A DNA stretch of 64,000 nt, taken from contig CM039503.1 of assembly GCA_022432975.1 (NCBI GenBank), forward strand, positions 44,844,655-44,908,654. The letters are read 5' to 3'. This stretch comes from Begonia masoniana (taxonomy: Eukaryota; Streptophyta; Magnoliopsida; Cucurbitales; Begoniaceae). Positions 32,098 through 43,834 of the stretch are shown here, one piece after another. Position 1 is the first letter of the stretch. Each line of letters begins with the position of its first letter. The position numbers and the translations under genes are program-made. The notes under the pieces are model-generated. The model saw nothing but the letters and a program-made list of their open reading frames with translations, was not told the DNA's origin and did not search any database.

Positions 32098-33495
32098 ATG
32101 CCGTTTCCACTGAAAATCCAACCCATTGATATCGATTCCCAAGCTGCAGGAGAATCGGTTCGGGCAGATTCGGCGAAACCAGTGCTGAAATCTCGTCTGA
32201 GGAGACTTTTTGATAGGCCGTTTCCCAGCGTTCTTAGGATTTCTTCGTCGGAGAAGCCGAGCGTGGGCGAAATAACAAATTACCCGAGCAAAGATGGAGG
32301 TACCGAATTCGAGCCTACCTCAGTTTGTCTGGATAAAATGGTGCGTAGTTTCATCGAGGAGAGTAACGAGAAGCACCCACAAGCTGTAGCGGGGAAATGC
32401 GGCCGCAATCGCTGCAATTGCTTTAACGCCACCAGTAATGACAGCTCCGACGACGAATTCGACGTCTTGGGTAGCTTTGGAGAATCTACGGCCTCCGGCT
32501 CTTCCAATGGCGATACCTGCGATTTCCTTAAGGTAATTGACGATTCCAATTCTGAATTCTGATGAACTTCTCTATAAGCTTTCTCATAGCTAAGAACTTG
32601 TTAACAGAGCCTGATTCCTTGCGCGAGCGTGATTGAGAGAAACCTCTTAGCCGACGCTGCGAAGATCGTAGAGAAGAAGAGCAAAATTATCAGACAAAAA
32701 GATGAATTACGACAGATCGTTGTCGAAGGTCTTTCATCTCTCGGCTACGACTCTTCTGTCTGTAAATCCAAATGGGAGAAAAATCCATCTTTCCCAGCTG
32801 GTACTACTTCCTCACTCATTCCAATTTTTTTTGTTTCTTAAAATTATCATTCAATCAACCAAACTGGAAGATTTTAATTATCATTTCTTCGATTAGGTGC
32901 ATATGAATACATTGATGTCATACTGGAAGGCGATAGATTTCTTGTAGACATAGATTTTAGATCGGAGTTTGAAATAGCCAGGCCGACGGGAACATACAAA
33001 GTAATCCTTCAATCTCTCCCGAGCATTTTCGTCGGAAGATCAGATCGTCTCGGCCAAATCGTTTCAATTGTATCAGAGGCTGCAAAATTTAGCTTGAAGA
33101 AGAAAGGTATGCATCTTCCGCCATGGAGGAAATCCGAGTACATGCGAGCCAAATGGCTGTCTCCTCCAATGAGATCCTCTAAGCCCATCCCATCCGAAAA
33201 GGCCGAGGAGAGCGATTCGGAAATTCAAGGCCAGATCGAAGTTCCAACTAAGGATGAGAGGTTGGGGGGAGAAAACGATTGTGGAGATTTCGAATTAATC
33301 TTCGGTGAACAAACCCCAGCTTCCGACAACACCCTCGATTCAGATGGATCGCAACCTCCGAAAAATCTCGAGAAGAACGAGAAGACGACAGAATTTTTCC
33401 CGGCGTGGGAACCCCCGGCGATCAAGCCGAGGAGCGTTGAGAGAGGGGCTAAGGTCGTCACCGGTCTAGCGTCCCTACTCAGTGAGAAACCCTAA
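32098..33495 (+). CDS. DUF506 family protein (PDDEXK-like), three exons
   Basis: Exons are 32098-32532, 32608-32800 and 32897-33495. Both introns (75 and 96 bp) are GT-AG, the joined frame is open, and the protein is 408 residues. The start MPFPLKIQPID is the typical N-terminus of plant DUF506 proteins. Other family marks are a Cys-rich stretch (CGRNRCNC, about residue 100), NDSSDDEFD, SLIPCASVIERNLLAD (residues 146-161), YEYIDVILEG...FLVDIDFRSEF (about 210-235) and WRKSEYMRAKW (about 287-297). The C-terminal 110 residues are acidic and probably disordered. The family is placed near PD-(D/E)XK nuclease folds but activity is unproven; some Arabidopsis members are reported to repress root-hair growth. 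It is the only intact host gene here. The 5' UTR (about 750 nt) has upstream ATGs and may hold an intron. Confidence 0.95.
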
Positions 33496-33538
33496 AAAAT
33501 TTTGGATTTTGTTTTATTTAATTTAGTTTTACTCTTTA

Positions 33539-33544
33539 AATAAA
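33539..33544 (+). terminator. Candidate polyadenylation signal
   Basis: AATAAA 44 bp after the DUF506 stop codon in a T-rich 3' region. Plant signals are loose, so other sites may be used. Confidence 0.5.
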
Positions 33545-35417
33545 AAAATTCAGATAAATTTCCCTAATACTATGCTTTAGTAATATATTAATTTAAAGAG
33601 GCGGATTATTTAATTAATGAGATTATTAATTATTTTTAATTAATTTACCATCTGGGTGGTGCTCTCTGTTCTCTTTCGGGACAGCGACTGCTTCTCAAGA
33701 GGGAACAAAAGCAAAAGCAGATTACCTACTTTTTATTATCCTCTTTTACCTTTTACTTCTTTTTAGGAACTTTTTTTTTATTTTTATATTTTTCCGCCAA
33801 ACCTAACAATGAAAATGACGGCGGTGAGAGACGGTGGCGGAAGGAATATTGTGGCGTCTCGGCCGCCGTGACGAACACTCATTCGAATAGCGTGTGCTCC
33901 TTTTCAAGATTCCCTCTAATAATAATTATTTAATTTTAAGAAATAAAATAGTAAACGTTAATCATGATTCTAAAAGAAGATTTTTAAACAAATAATTATT
34001 TATTTTTTAATTTGAAATTTCGACTTCGAGGACTAGGAGGAATGGCAATGATTATGGGGGTAGTTTTGTTATTAATGGTAATCTATGAGTCCATTTATGT
34101 AGGGTGATGTACGTATAAATTAGGTGGGGCCGAGGGTGGAGCCCACAAATGCAATAAAAGAGACGTGGGGTCGTTTTCTAATTACTTATTTTAATGGGGG
34201 GTGAAAAGACAGATACTGCTATTTTGATTTTGAAACTAAACGCCACTTGCACATTGTTTCACAATTATACTATTTCCCCTTGAAAGCAACCTCCTATCCA
34301 CTTAAAATATTAATATTTTTTTATATATTTATTTTAAATAAGTATTTGAACTTACCTACTCGAGTTTGATCGGACGCTCAGGATCTTCCAACTTGATATT
34401 ATTGAACAACTCTCGCCCACATGAACTGGGAGTAGGGAAATACATAACGTGGAGGTGGCTCCACGGTAGCGGTAGTTGACTCTCAATAACAACCGTTGGA
34501 TTAGAATACTGGAAAACCAGATTAGTAGAAAGAGTATCAAACGGGAAACGATTATCCATCTCACGTCCTGTCGAATAATGATTGTACACGTTTGCAGGGA
34601 CAGTGGGCCCGTTCTCAGACTATGACTGTTTATTTAATTAATTAAATATTATTATAAGTAGGGTAAAACTTAAAAAAATCCACCAAACTGCCGTTTGTTT
34701 AGTTGGATTTCTAAAACTTGAATTAAAAATATTTTAAATGAATATTATTTTGTTTGTTGGATTCAAAGAAGTTGACGTAGCTTTGTGTAATTTTTTAATA
34801 GTTAGATGTAATAAAGGCTAACAACCCTAGATACAAGAATAGACTTAAACATGATAAAAAAATTAATATTTTATTATTTCTAATTCGTAATCTTTAAATA
34901 TATAAATTCATTTCGAGTTGGGAAAGATTCAACAACATATTATTAAAGTGTTGACGGTTTGAATTCACAATTTCAACGAGAGGCGAAGGTTGAAGAACCT
35001 CATTTAATTGACTTAAGATCCAATCTTTACTTTATGTAGTGAAACACAGTTATTTTGTACTAAAATCAATACTATCTATGCAGGTCAATTACAGGACAAT
35101 TATCGAATTTACTTTCAAAGAACGAGCCAATTAACATACTATACCTTCAATTATTTTTGTTCACAAAATCTCCCTTAAAGTATAGTTTTGCTAACAAATT
35201 TACCACAGGAAAGCTCTCGGTCTCAAAGAATGAGAACCTGGTCTAAGTTTTATATGTGACCCAGGCGCACACTCCATTTCGAACGGGCTGCCGCTCCATA
35301 GACTGAAGAACGAGAGGTTAGTCTTCAAGAGTGGGCTTTTATTCCTTAGACAGAGACCCGCTCATTTTCGAAGGGGCTCCTTGGCCACTGGGCCTTTTGG
35401 TGCTCCTCCAAAACGTG
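33545..35417. other. Intergenic region downstream of DUF506 gene
   Basis: AT-rich sequence with a GC-richer block near 33650-33900 and another near 35215-35415. No gene is recognised apart from an orphan open stretch at 34356-34619. Confidence 0.55.
34356..34619 (-). other. Orphan open stretch, possible exon or gene relic
   Basis: A minus-strand frame is open for 87 codons between stops at 34620-34622 and 34356-34358. Its composition looks protein-like (FDTLSTNLVFQYSNP, PLPWSHLHVMYFPTP) and it is GC-richer than its flanks. A second minus frame is open over nearly the same span. I do not recognise a family. It may be an exon, a decayed gene piece, or chance. Confidence 0.3.
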
Positions 35418-35631
35418 TGTAACGTCCCCGTATTTGACCTTTAAACTATTCCTAAAATTCACATGAAATTTAAACTTTTATTCCGTAATTTAATCATGCA
35501 TGCATAAGGGTGTTTAACCCCAATCAGTAGAAGACTATTCACGTGTGGACAATCTCATATTAAATCAAACTTTGGTATAACAGTGATAAATAAATAAAAC
35601 AGAGGCTTCGGTCGACGTCTATAACAATTCG
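35418..35631 (-). mobile_element. Ty3 LTR end fragment
   Basis: Starts TGTAACGTCCCCG like the 3' end of a minus LTR and is cut after 214 bp by the LTR starting at 35632. Confidence 0.55.
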
Positions 35632-35863
35632 TGTAACGACCCTAATACTGTACCCAATTTTCCCGTATTATTTTTTTTATCCTAATAACCTTAATTATAA
35701 AAACGTTCGAATCTATTTTTGAAACCGTTTAAGAAAAAACCTTAAAACAATTAAAAGAAAACAAATTGAAAACTTAAAAACAATTAAAAATAAACCTAAT
35801 AAAAGTATAAAAACAATACACAGGAAACAGATGGGCAAAAGAGGCAATCGCCGCCTAAAATGA

Positions 35864-36093
35864 AGAGGCGATCGATCGCCCATCGGCGATAGCTGGTTTT
35901 GCCAGCAATCGCCACACCAGGCGATCATAGATCGCGGCGACCAACACGAGGAGCGATCGATCGCCCGTTTTAGGCGATCGATTGCCACACGCTCTGGAAT
36001 TCTTCCAGAGCGTGGCGACCATGGGCGATCGATCCCCATCCTTGGGCGATCGATCGCGGATCGATCGCCATGTCCTCTGGATTTCCAGAGGAC
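35864..36093. repeat. Array of GATCGATC and CTCTGG hairpins in LTR
   Basis: Contains GGCGATCGATCGCC near 35867, GCGATCGATCGC near 35953, GGCGATCGATTGCC near 35973, CACGCTCTGGAA-TTC-TTCCAGAGCGTG (12-bp stem, 35988-36014), repeated GGCGATCGATC at 36025-36070 and GTCCTCTGGA-TT-TCCAGAGGAC (10-bp stem, 36072-36093). It lies 230-460 bp from the LTR 3' end, as in the 11761-14259 LTR. Confidence 0.92.
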
Positions 36094-36765
36094 TAGCGCA
36101 CCTCTCTTTTTCCTTCTTCCCTTTCTTTCTTCTCCTTCTACCTCCTTCTTTCTCTTCTTGCATAACTCTACAATTATAAACACCTCTTAACAATTCTTTA
36201 ACACATTTCAATGCATACCTCAACATGCTCATACATCTCCATTATCTCACTCTAACTAACTCAAGTCACAATTCAAACCAAATACGTTTTTACAAAAACA
36301 AACCGCGTGGATATGTTTAAAAACCGAACATTTCTTTAATACCAAACATTTACAAAACACATTTCCAAAATGCTTAAAAACTCAAAACATAACCTATCCA
36401 ATATCCAGAACCAAACATCCTATAATGATCTATCTGTACAAGTATTTTACCTAAACAGTTTCTATCCAAAATAACCCAAAATACCTACATACATCCCCAC
36501 GGGTCATGAACGTCTCGACTGCGCCAGCACACTCCCGCGATCATTCTTCGTCAACTGAACTTAGGCTTCAGGAGAAGGAACATCGTCCTCATCTGTCTCG
36601 TAATCACCTACACCATACAGACACACTATGAGATAAAAATCTCAGCAAGTTTCGTAAATGCAATGCAAGCTGTGCGTATGAGTTTCAAAAATCAAGCAAC
36701 TTTTTCTTATCATTACGTCGCAGACAGAATGTCACCGAGGTCTCAGCCTATTAGATGGAGAGGAC

Positions 36766-38836
36766 TGTAACGCCCCGAGTCATCTGAACCCGGTTTGCTA
36801 CCCATAACACTGAACCGAACCATGACGACTTGATGCTAAATTTAAAAAAGAAATTTCGCTCGACAGTCAAAATTTAACTTTTTCTAAAAATTTAAAATAT
36901 TTAAAACTTGCAGCGGAAATAATTCTAAACAGCAATGTAGTAAAATAAAACTATAAATCATGGTTTGAAATGTTAAGAGGCAATCGGTAGTTTGGAATTA
37001 AAGTTTAAAACTGTGGAATACTAGGAGAAATCGCGGAAATCCAACGTATCTGCCGATGAGCAAAGCCAACGGAAGGAGCAAAAATGAAAACAAAAAGGCT
37101 TCTACCGATGACGTGCACAAACAACGCATTACCATATGCCGATGACGTCAACGCAACACCATCTGCCGATGAAGTCAACATAACTTCATCTGCCGATGAA
37201 GTCAACATAACTTCATACACAACTTCATCTGCCGATGAAGTCAACACAAATTCATCTGCCGGCAGATTTCCATCTTCCGATAGACAAACACGTGACATCT
37301 ACCGATGACGTCAGCCGGATGATTCCTTCATCCAACATCTGCCGATCGCTAGACGACAAAAACCTACACAACATCTTCCGATAGACAACTTAACCATGAC
37401 TCAACATCTACCGATAGAGAACAAAACAATATTTCATCAACTCCTCGTTTTAAAACACTACTCCAACTACAGAAAAGGATTTACTTACTCTACTGAAATC
37501 ATTCAAAAACGATTCAACCATTGCATTACTCAAAATTCAGCAAGTACTAACATCTAGACCCAACAAGATACGGTTATCAGGAAGGAAAACTCAAAACATG
37601 TTCAAAACTTTGAAATCAATTCTGTCATGAAAACTCAACATACTCAGACTGAATCTTTAACTACTAGTCCTCCACATTGACAGACATCAGTTAAACCGCC
37701 CCATCAGCTGCCAGAACATTGAATAGCTGCACTCCTCCAACCCGACTAGTCCTCAGTGAACTCAGTAAACACACCTGCTGTCACTTCTTCACCTACATCA
37801 CAAAACTCATCTATTAGCCTAATGCTAAGTAAGTAATGCAAAATGAAATGAATTACTGAAACATAAACTCCTAATCATGCAGTTTCTACTTTCTCATCTC
37901 AGTTGCTCATTCATCGTTTCTGATTCAGATCCCCCTGTGAAATTGGGAGTTGGATCAACTCTCCCAAAGTATATATCCACTGACTCATTAAGGGGCGGAT
38001 TATTTCCCTTAACAGTAAATCTGATTCACATGTTCAGATCCCCCTGTGAAATTGGAAGTTGGATCAGCTCTTCCAAAGTATATTTATATCCACTGTCTCA
38101 TTAAGGGGCGGATTAATTCCCTTAACAGTAAGTCTGATTCACTTTGCTGTTTCATCACATTCAATCCTCTCCATACCAATATGTATTCAAATTCATTTTC
38201 GTATACATTTTGAAAACATGATGCATGGCATACAAACGCATCCAAGTAAATACAAACCTAACGTTTTGTGATGTAGGCCCGAAGGCACAAGCAAACATTA
38301 CTTACCTGATCTCCTGGAAATCACTCGTTTTCAACTACTCTGGAAGCCTTGCCCACCTAGTTTCATAAGCAGAATACCGATTAGATTACCACTAACTGTA
38401 TCCTACATCACTCAGAAACCTAAGGAGCTAGTTTGGAAGTTCTGGTCATCATACACTCTCAGCTCAGTACTAAATCCCGAACTCCATTCATTCACAATAT
38501 CGACATAACACACACACATTGCGCTCCCTCTGCTATCTAACCACTGAAATCTCAAGTGAACGAAAGGAAAACTTACCTAGTTGAGGAATGAGGATCGGTA
38601 AGGAGAATCGCCTGGAGTTCTGCTGAGCCTGAGCTGAATACCGAGAAAGGAGAAATGAGGGAATAGTGGCGGCTAAACCTCATTAAACCCTTCCTTAAAT
38701 ACATTTTCCACTTTTCAAAATGCTAATTACTCTTTTGCCCTTGCATAGTTATTTATTAACCTAATCATCATTTTCTCCCAAATCCTCACATTATAAATGG
38801 TTAGTTAAATTCGGTTCAATAGAACCGGGTGCTACA
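36766..38836 (-). mobile_element. Solo Ty3 LTR nested in LTR, TSD AGGAC
   Basis: The 2071-bp LTR (TGTAACGCCCCGAG to CCGGGTGCTACA) is flanked by AGGAC at 36761-36765 and 38837-38841. Its start is the reverse complement of the end of the LTR at 47320-49078, giving minus orientation. It holds duplicated GATCCCCCTGTGAAATTGG blocks (37927 and 38038). No coding domain is inside. Confidence 0.95.
37045..37410 (-). repeat. CATCTGCCGATG array in solo LTR
   Basis: Repeated CATCTGCCGATGAAGTCAAC units, three nearly identical at 37179-37245, then CATCTTCCGATAG and CATCTACCGATGACGTCAG variants. GATCGCTAGACGACAAA near 37345 is the complement of the TTTGTCGTCTAG motif. TGACGTCA occurs near 37142 and 37307. 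Confidence 0.88.
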
Positions 38837-40213
38837 AGGACACATCCCGCGGTCGGACTGCCCTCTTCACCTAACGGGGGTACACGCTCGCACCCATAAC
38901 AGCCGTGTCTGAGCCCCACCTCGCGTAACTAGATACAGATTACATTGATTCATTACGTTCATTCATTTCATTTTCATAAACACGTGCAGAAGTCCGTTTT
39001 CATGCTATTTTAAAATACGTGATGCATGAACAGTTATAACATAAAATAAACAAACATCATACATACCATCAAGACTATAAAAGCATAACCTATAAAAGAC
39101 TATAAAAAGCATAACCTATAAAAGAACTAACCCTATCTACCCGACCAAAGCATATAAACAAACAACTCTTCAGAGATCCTCGACGTGACATCGACATACA
39201 GTGTAGGCCACTCGGCCAAGTAAGTCACGAGAACTTACCTCGTGCGCGCTGAATTCCGAGCTCAGTCCACGAGCGTCGTTTGTCTGAGGCAAAACACGAT
39301 AGTTGTTGTTAAAACGAGATTTAAACCGTTATACGTCCAAATTTAACGAAACCTTAACTAAGGAAATTTTCTTAAAGTTCTAACTCAACTCTTTGAGACA
39401 TTTTATCGAGCAATTCGTGCTCGTGAATTTCCAAAACTCCATTAATGGAGATTCTCAAACCTAAAAATCTAGTTTTTCAACCTAAACACCGAATACACTC
39501 TAGATTTCGTCTAATAACGTTTAATTCGTTCAATAGATTCACCAATACGGTAACCCTACCGATTTCTAACCGTAATTCGCGTTTTTCACAAAACTCTGAA
39601 CGAACCCTAATCGTTTAAACTCCGTGAAAACTGAACTATAACACCCTAAAACTATAGAACCTTACCTAGAATCGAGTTTGGGGAAGAAAACGTGAAGAAC
39701 GGAGGAAGAACGATCGTCGGAGAGGAGTGATCGCCGTTGAATCGCCGAAGGAGGGAGGAGAATCGCAGGGGAGAGAAGAAAGTTTGCGTGGAGAAGAAGG
39801 AGAAGACAAATGGTTTTTAATAAATTTTGGCTTGATAAATTATTATAATGCCCTTTGCTCTTATTTCTATTTGTTTCGTCCTTTGTTTCATTAATTGACT
39901 AACGATTTGGCTTCTCCAAATTTTCTTAATTCACCGATGACTCCAACTCATTACCAGAGTTCTTTTAAAACTGTCCGTTCGCAATTCAGAGCTCGTTTAC
40001 TATTTTTACTAAAACATTCATTATATTCCGAGAAATAAAATTCTCGTATAATTAGCGTTAAACTCCTAAAATTCTCGAAATTTTCTTAAAATCCTTATTA
40101 ATTATTAGGATCGTAATAACGCTTTCCTTTTACAAAATGGACTTGATTTGACATAATTACAAAAATATCATTATATTATTGATTTACAAAATCCCGTAAA
40201 TCCGGGTGTTACA

Positions 40214-40230
40214 TTCCATCCACCTTATTT
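40214..40230 (-). other. Polypurine tract of the minus-strand Tekay element
   Basis: The minus strand reads AAATAAGGTGGATGGAA directly before the LTR start TGTAACACCC, matching the position of the tract at 2491-2506. Confidence 0.7.
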
Positions 40231-40253
40231 AAAATTTTGTTCTCAAAATTTGA

Positions 40254-43055
40254 TTACACAAACAACTCGGGATACCTAGTCATCATATCTTGTTGTCGCT
40301 CCCAAGTCGCTTCTTCAACTTCATGGTTTCGCCATAGGATTTTAACTAGCGGAATCTCTTTGTTGCGCAAAACCTTGATGGAAGACTCCAAAATACGTAC
40401 CGGCCTCTCCTTGTAAGTCAAGGTAGACTGTACCTCGATCTCTCTTGCCTCTATAATATGCGATGGATCGCGCAAACACTTCCGAAGCATAGAGACATGA
40501 AATACATTATGGATACCTTCCATTGAAGCCGGAAGCTGTAGTCGATACGCCATCTTCCAGATCTTCTTCAAAATAGGAAAGGGCCCCCACATAACGAGGG
40601 TTTAACTTGCCCTTCCTTCCGAATCTTATAACACCTTTAAATGGAGAAACTTTCAAGTAAACCTCATCACCTTCTTCGAATTCCAGTTCCCTCCGTCTCT
40701 TGTCCGCATAGCTCTTCTGTCGACTCTGAGTTATCTCGATACGCTGTCTAATAGTGGCAATCTTCCCTGCCGTTTGCTGTAGAATCTCGGGACCAACAAT
40801 ACTGGCTTCACCAACCTCGTCCCAATACAGCGGAGATCTACACTTTCGACCATATAAAGCTTCGTACGGAGCCATACCGATGGTAGCTTGGAAGCTGTTG
40901 TTGTACGAGAACTCGATCAGCGGCAAATACCTGCTCCACGATCCCTGAAATTCTAACACACAGGCCCTGAGCATATCCTCAAGAATCTGATTCGACCTCT
41001 CTGCCTGACCATCAGTTTGAAGATGAAATGCCGTGCTGAAACTTAGCTGAGTCCCCATAGCTTTGTGCAAACTCTTCCAGAACTTAGAAGTGAATCTCGG
41101 ATCTCTGTCTGAGATAATTGAAACTGCTACTCCGTGCAATCTCACAACCTCCTGCACATAAAGCTCAGCGAGCTGATCCATAGAAGATGTCATCTTCTAT
41201 GATAAGAAGTGAGCTGACTTTGTCAATCGGTCCACAATCACCCAGATGCCATCATGACCCTTCGTCGTCCTCGGAAGCCCCACAATAAAATCCATGGAGA
41301 TCTGCTCTCATTTCCACTCCGGAATAGGCAGTGGCTGTAGTGTTCCGGGCGGCCTCTGGTGTTCTGCTTTTACTTGTTGACAAACCAAACAGGTTTCGAC
41401 ATATTTGGCGACCTCTCTCTTCATGTTTGGCCACCAGAAGTGTTGCTTTAAGTCCCGGTACATCTTGGTACTTCCCGGGTGCAAAGAATAAGCTGAAGAA
41501 TGCGCCTCAGTCAATATCTCTCTCTTTAGCTCCTCATCGTTAGGCACGTACCACCTATGCCTGAATTTCAGAATACCATCCTCTGATAAATGGAAATCCG
41601 AAGAATCCTCAGATGTCAAGCCCAACCGAAACTCCTCGCACTCCATATCTTTCTGCTAAGCTTCACGTACTTTGTCCAGAATAGTCGGCCTGAGAGAAAT
41701 GTTGGTGAGTATACTGGACAACTTTGCCACTATCTCCACATCGAACCTCTCAATCTCAGATCGCAATGTAACCGACATCACTGCAAGTGAAGGCTGACTC
41801 GCAGAAGGCATTCGGCTTAAAGCATCGGCGACCTTGTTCGCCCTTCCTGGATGATACTTTATCTCAAACTCATAGTCTTTGAAGAACTCGAGCTACCTTC
41901 TCTGTCGCATATTCAGTTCCTTCTGCGTAAACGAGTACTTCAAGCTCTTGTGGTCTAAAAATATTTCGCACTGTTGTCCATATAAATAATGTCTCCAAAT
42001 CTTCAATGCGAAGACCACGGCTGCTAACTCCAGATCATGCGTAGGATAATTCTGCTCGTACGGCTTCAACTGTCTGGAAGCATAAGCAATCACCCTACCC
42101 TCCTGCATAAGCACGCATCCGAGCCCAACTACGGACGCATCGCAATATATATTGAATCTCACACCTTCGACAGGTAGCGTTAGAACTGGAGCTGTGGTCA
42201 ACTTCTGCTTTAACTCCATAAAACTGTTGTCACAAGCAGCCGACCATATAAACTTCTCGTTCTTCCTAGTCAAGCGTGAAAGAGGAATAGTAATCTTCGA
42301 AAATCCCTCTATAAACTTCCGATAATAACCAGCCAATCTGAGAAATTCACGTACTTCACGCACGTTTTTAGGCTGTGGCCAATCTCTGACCACCTGAGTC
42401 TTGCTCGAATCTACAGAAACTCCTTCTTCTGATATGATATGGCCGAGAAAACTGACCCGATCTAGCCAAAATTCACATTTGGAGAACTTCGGATAAAACT
42501 GGTGTCGTTGTAAAATTCCAAAAACAATCCTCAATTGCTCTTCATGCTCCTCCTTCGTCTTAGAATAAATCAATATATCGTCGATAAAGACTACAACGAA
42601 CTTGTCCAGGTACTCCTTAAGACTCGGTTCATCAAATCCATAAACGCTGTAGGGGCATTAGTAAGTCCAAATGACATAACTAGGAACTCATAATGTCCAT
42701 ACCTCGTTCGGAATGCCGTTTTCTGAATATCTTCCTTCCGGACCTTCAACTGATAGTAACCCGAGCGTAGGTCAATCCTGGAAAATACTCGGGCACCCTG
42801 TAGTTGATCAAACAATCATCGATCCGTGGCAGTGGATAGTATTCTTCACTGTAAGCTTATTCAGCTCTCTGTAATCCACACACATCCTGAGAGTCTCGTC
42901 TTTCTTCTTGACAAATAGAACGGGCGCACCCCAGGGTGAAACACTGGGTCGGATGAACCCCTTGTCTAGCAACTCTTCCAACTAAGATTTCAACTCTTTC
43001 AACTCAGCAGACGCCAATCTATACGCATTCTTTGACACTGGCGCCGAACTAGGAT
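40254..43055 (-). pseudogene. Tekay-type pol (RT, RNase H, integrase, chromodomain), decayed
   Basis: On the minus strand from 43055 down: RT N-terminus (PVSKNAYRLASAELKELK), [28 protein letters not shown], RNase H ([19 protein letters not shown] kept), the zinc finger (HPGSTKMYRDL to CLVCQQVK), integrase core (SDRDPRF, GQAER) and a chromodomain ending YPELFV at 40254. Stops fall near 42980, 41893, 41657 and 41308; frameshifts lie near 42820, 42620, 41195 and 40585. It is clearly more decayed than the copy at 3-2465. The gap removes the upstream part. Confidence 0.92.
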
Positions 43056-43155
43056 NNNNNNNNNNNNNNNNNNNNNNNNNNNNNNNNNNNNNNNNNNNNN
43101 NNNNNNNNNNNNNNNNNNNNNNNNNNNNNNNNNNNNNNNNNNNNNNNNNNNNNNN
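43056..43155. other. Assembly gap of 100 N
   Basis: Exactly 100 N, directly followed by a run of 19 A. It separates a minus-strand Ty3 pol from a SIRE-type LTR fragment, so the join across it is uncertain. Confidence 0.99.
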
Positions 43156-43834
43156 AAAAAAAAAAAAAAAAAAACGTATTTTGAATCTTGTAGGGCCATC
43201 GGCAGATGAGTCTTTGAATGCCATCGGCATTTGAATCTTCGTAAGCTATTGCCAGATGAGTCCTTGGAGTTTTGTCGTCTAGTGATCGGCATGAGAAACC
43301 TTGAACGACATCGGCAGATGCAGCTACAAAGCAATCGGCATGAACATCTTTAAACACCATCGGCACGAGTTTCTTTAAATGCCATCGGCATATGAATCCT
43401 CAAACACCATCGGCAGATGTAAACTTTGAACTCCATCGGCAGAGACAACCGTAAATACTATCGGCATGAGAGTCCTTGAATAGCATCGGCAAGAGTAGCT
43501 TCAAATGCTATCGGCAGATTGCATCTTGACACGTCATCGGCACAAGCACGCACTGAACGACTTCTTCTTCTGTCTTTTAGCAATCGGCAGAAGCTTTCAT
43601 TTCTTTGTCGTCTTGTGATCGGCACAAGGAACAACTAATTTTAGCCCTGTTTAACTATTCAGCCCTGTATACTCAATACAATTTATTAGATAACTAAAAT
43701 ACCCTTTTCAAGGGTATTTCCAAATAACCTCATATTCATTATTCTCATTAAATACACATAATCAAATTACATTATTTATCCTTTAAATACATCATCAAAA
43801 ACATATTATGACTTAAACACTCTATAAGTCAACA
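43156..43834 (-). mobile_element. SIRE-type LTR fragment, minus strand
   Basis: 43650-43834 is the reverse complement of the start of the LTR at 17279, ending AGTCAACA. The rest (43190-43640) is the U3 repeat zone, with many CATCGGCAGATG and CATCGGCATGAG units and TTTGTCGTCTAGTGATCGGC at 43271-43290. The far end is lost in the gap. It inserted into the Ty3 pol that follows. Confidence 0.85.

Larger units (their letters stand above)
35632..40213 (-). mobile_element. 3' LTR of the minus-strand Tekay element
   Basis: Runs from TGTAACGACCC to CCGGGTGTTACA. After removing the insert at 36766-38836 and one TSD copy it is about 2.5 kb. The GGGGGTACACGC to CCCCACCTCGCG block (38875-38937) corresponds to 13060-13120 in reverse, so it is the same LTR family as 11761-14259. 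Confidence 0.9.
35632..43055 (-). mobile_element. Tekay-type Ty3 element, minus strand, 5' part lost in gap
   Basis: Consists of a 3' LTR (35632-40213, with a nested solo LTR), purine tract (40214-40230) and pol (40254-43055). Gag, protease and the 5' LTR are not visible; the gap at 43056 replaces them and the sequence beyond belongs to other elements. The flank before the LTR is ATTCG, but its partner TSD cannot be found. Confidence 0.88.
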
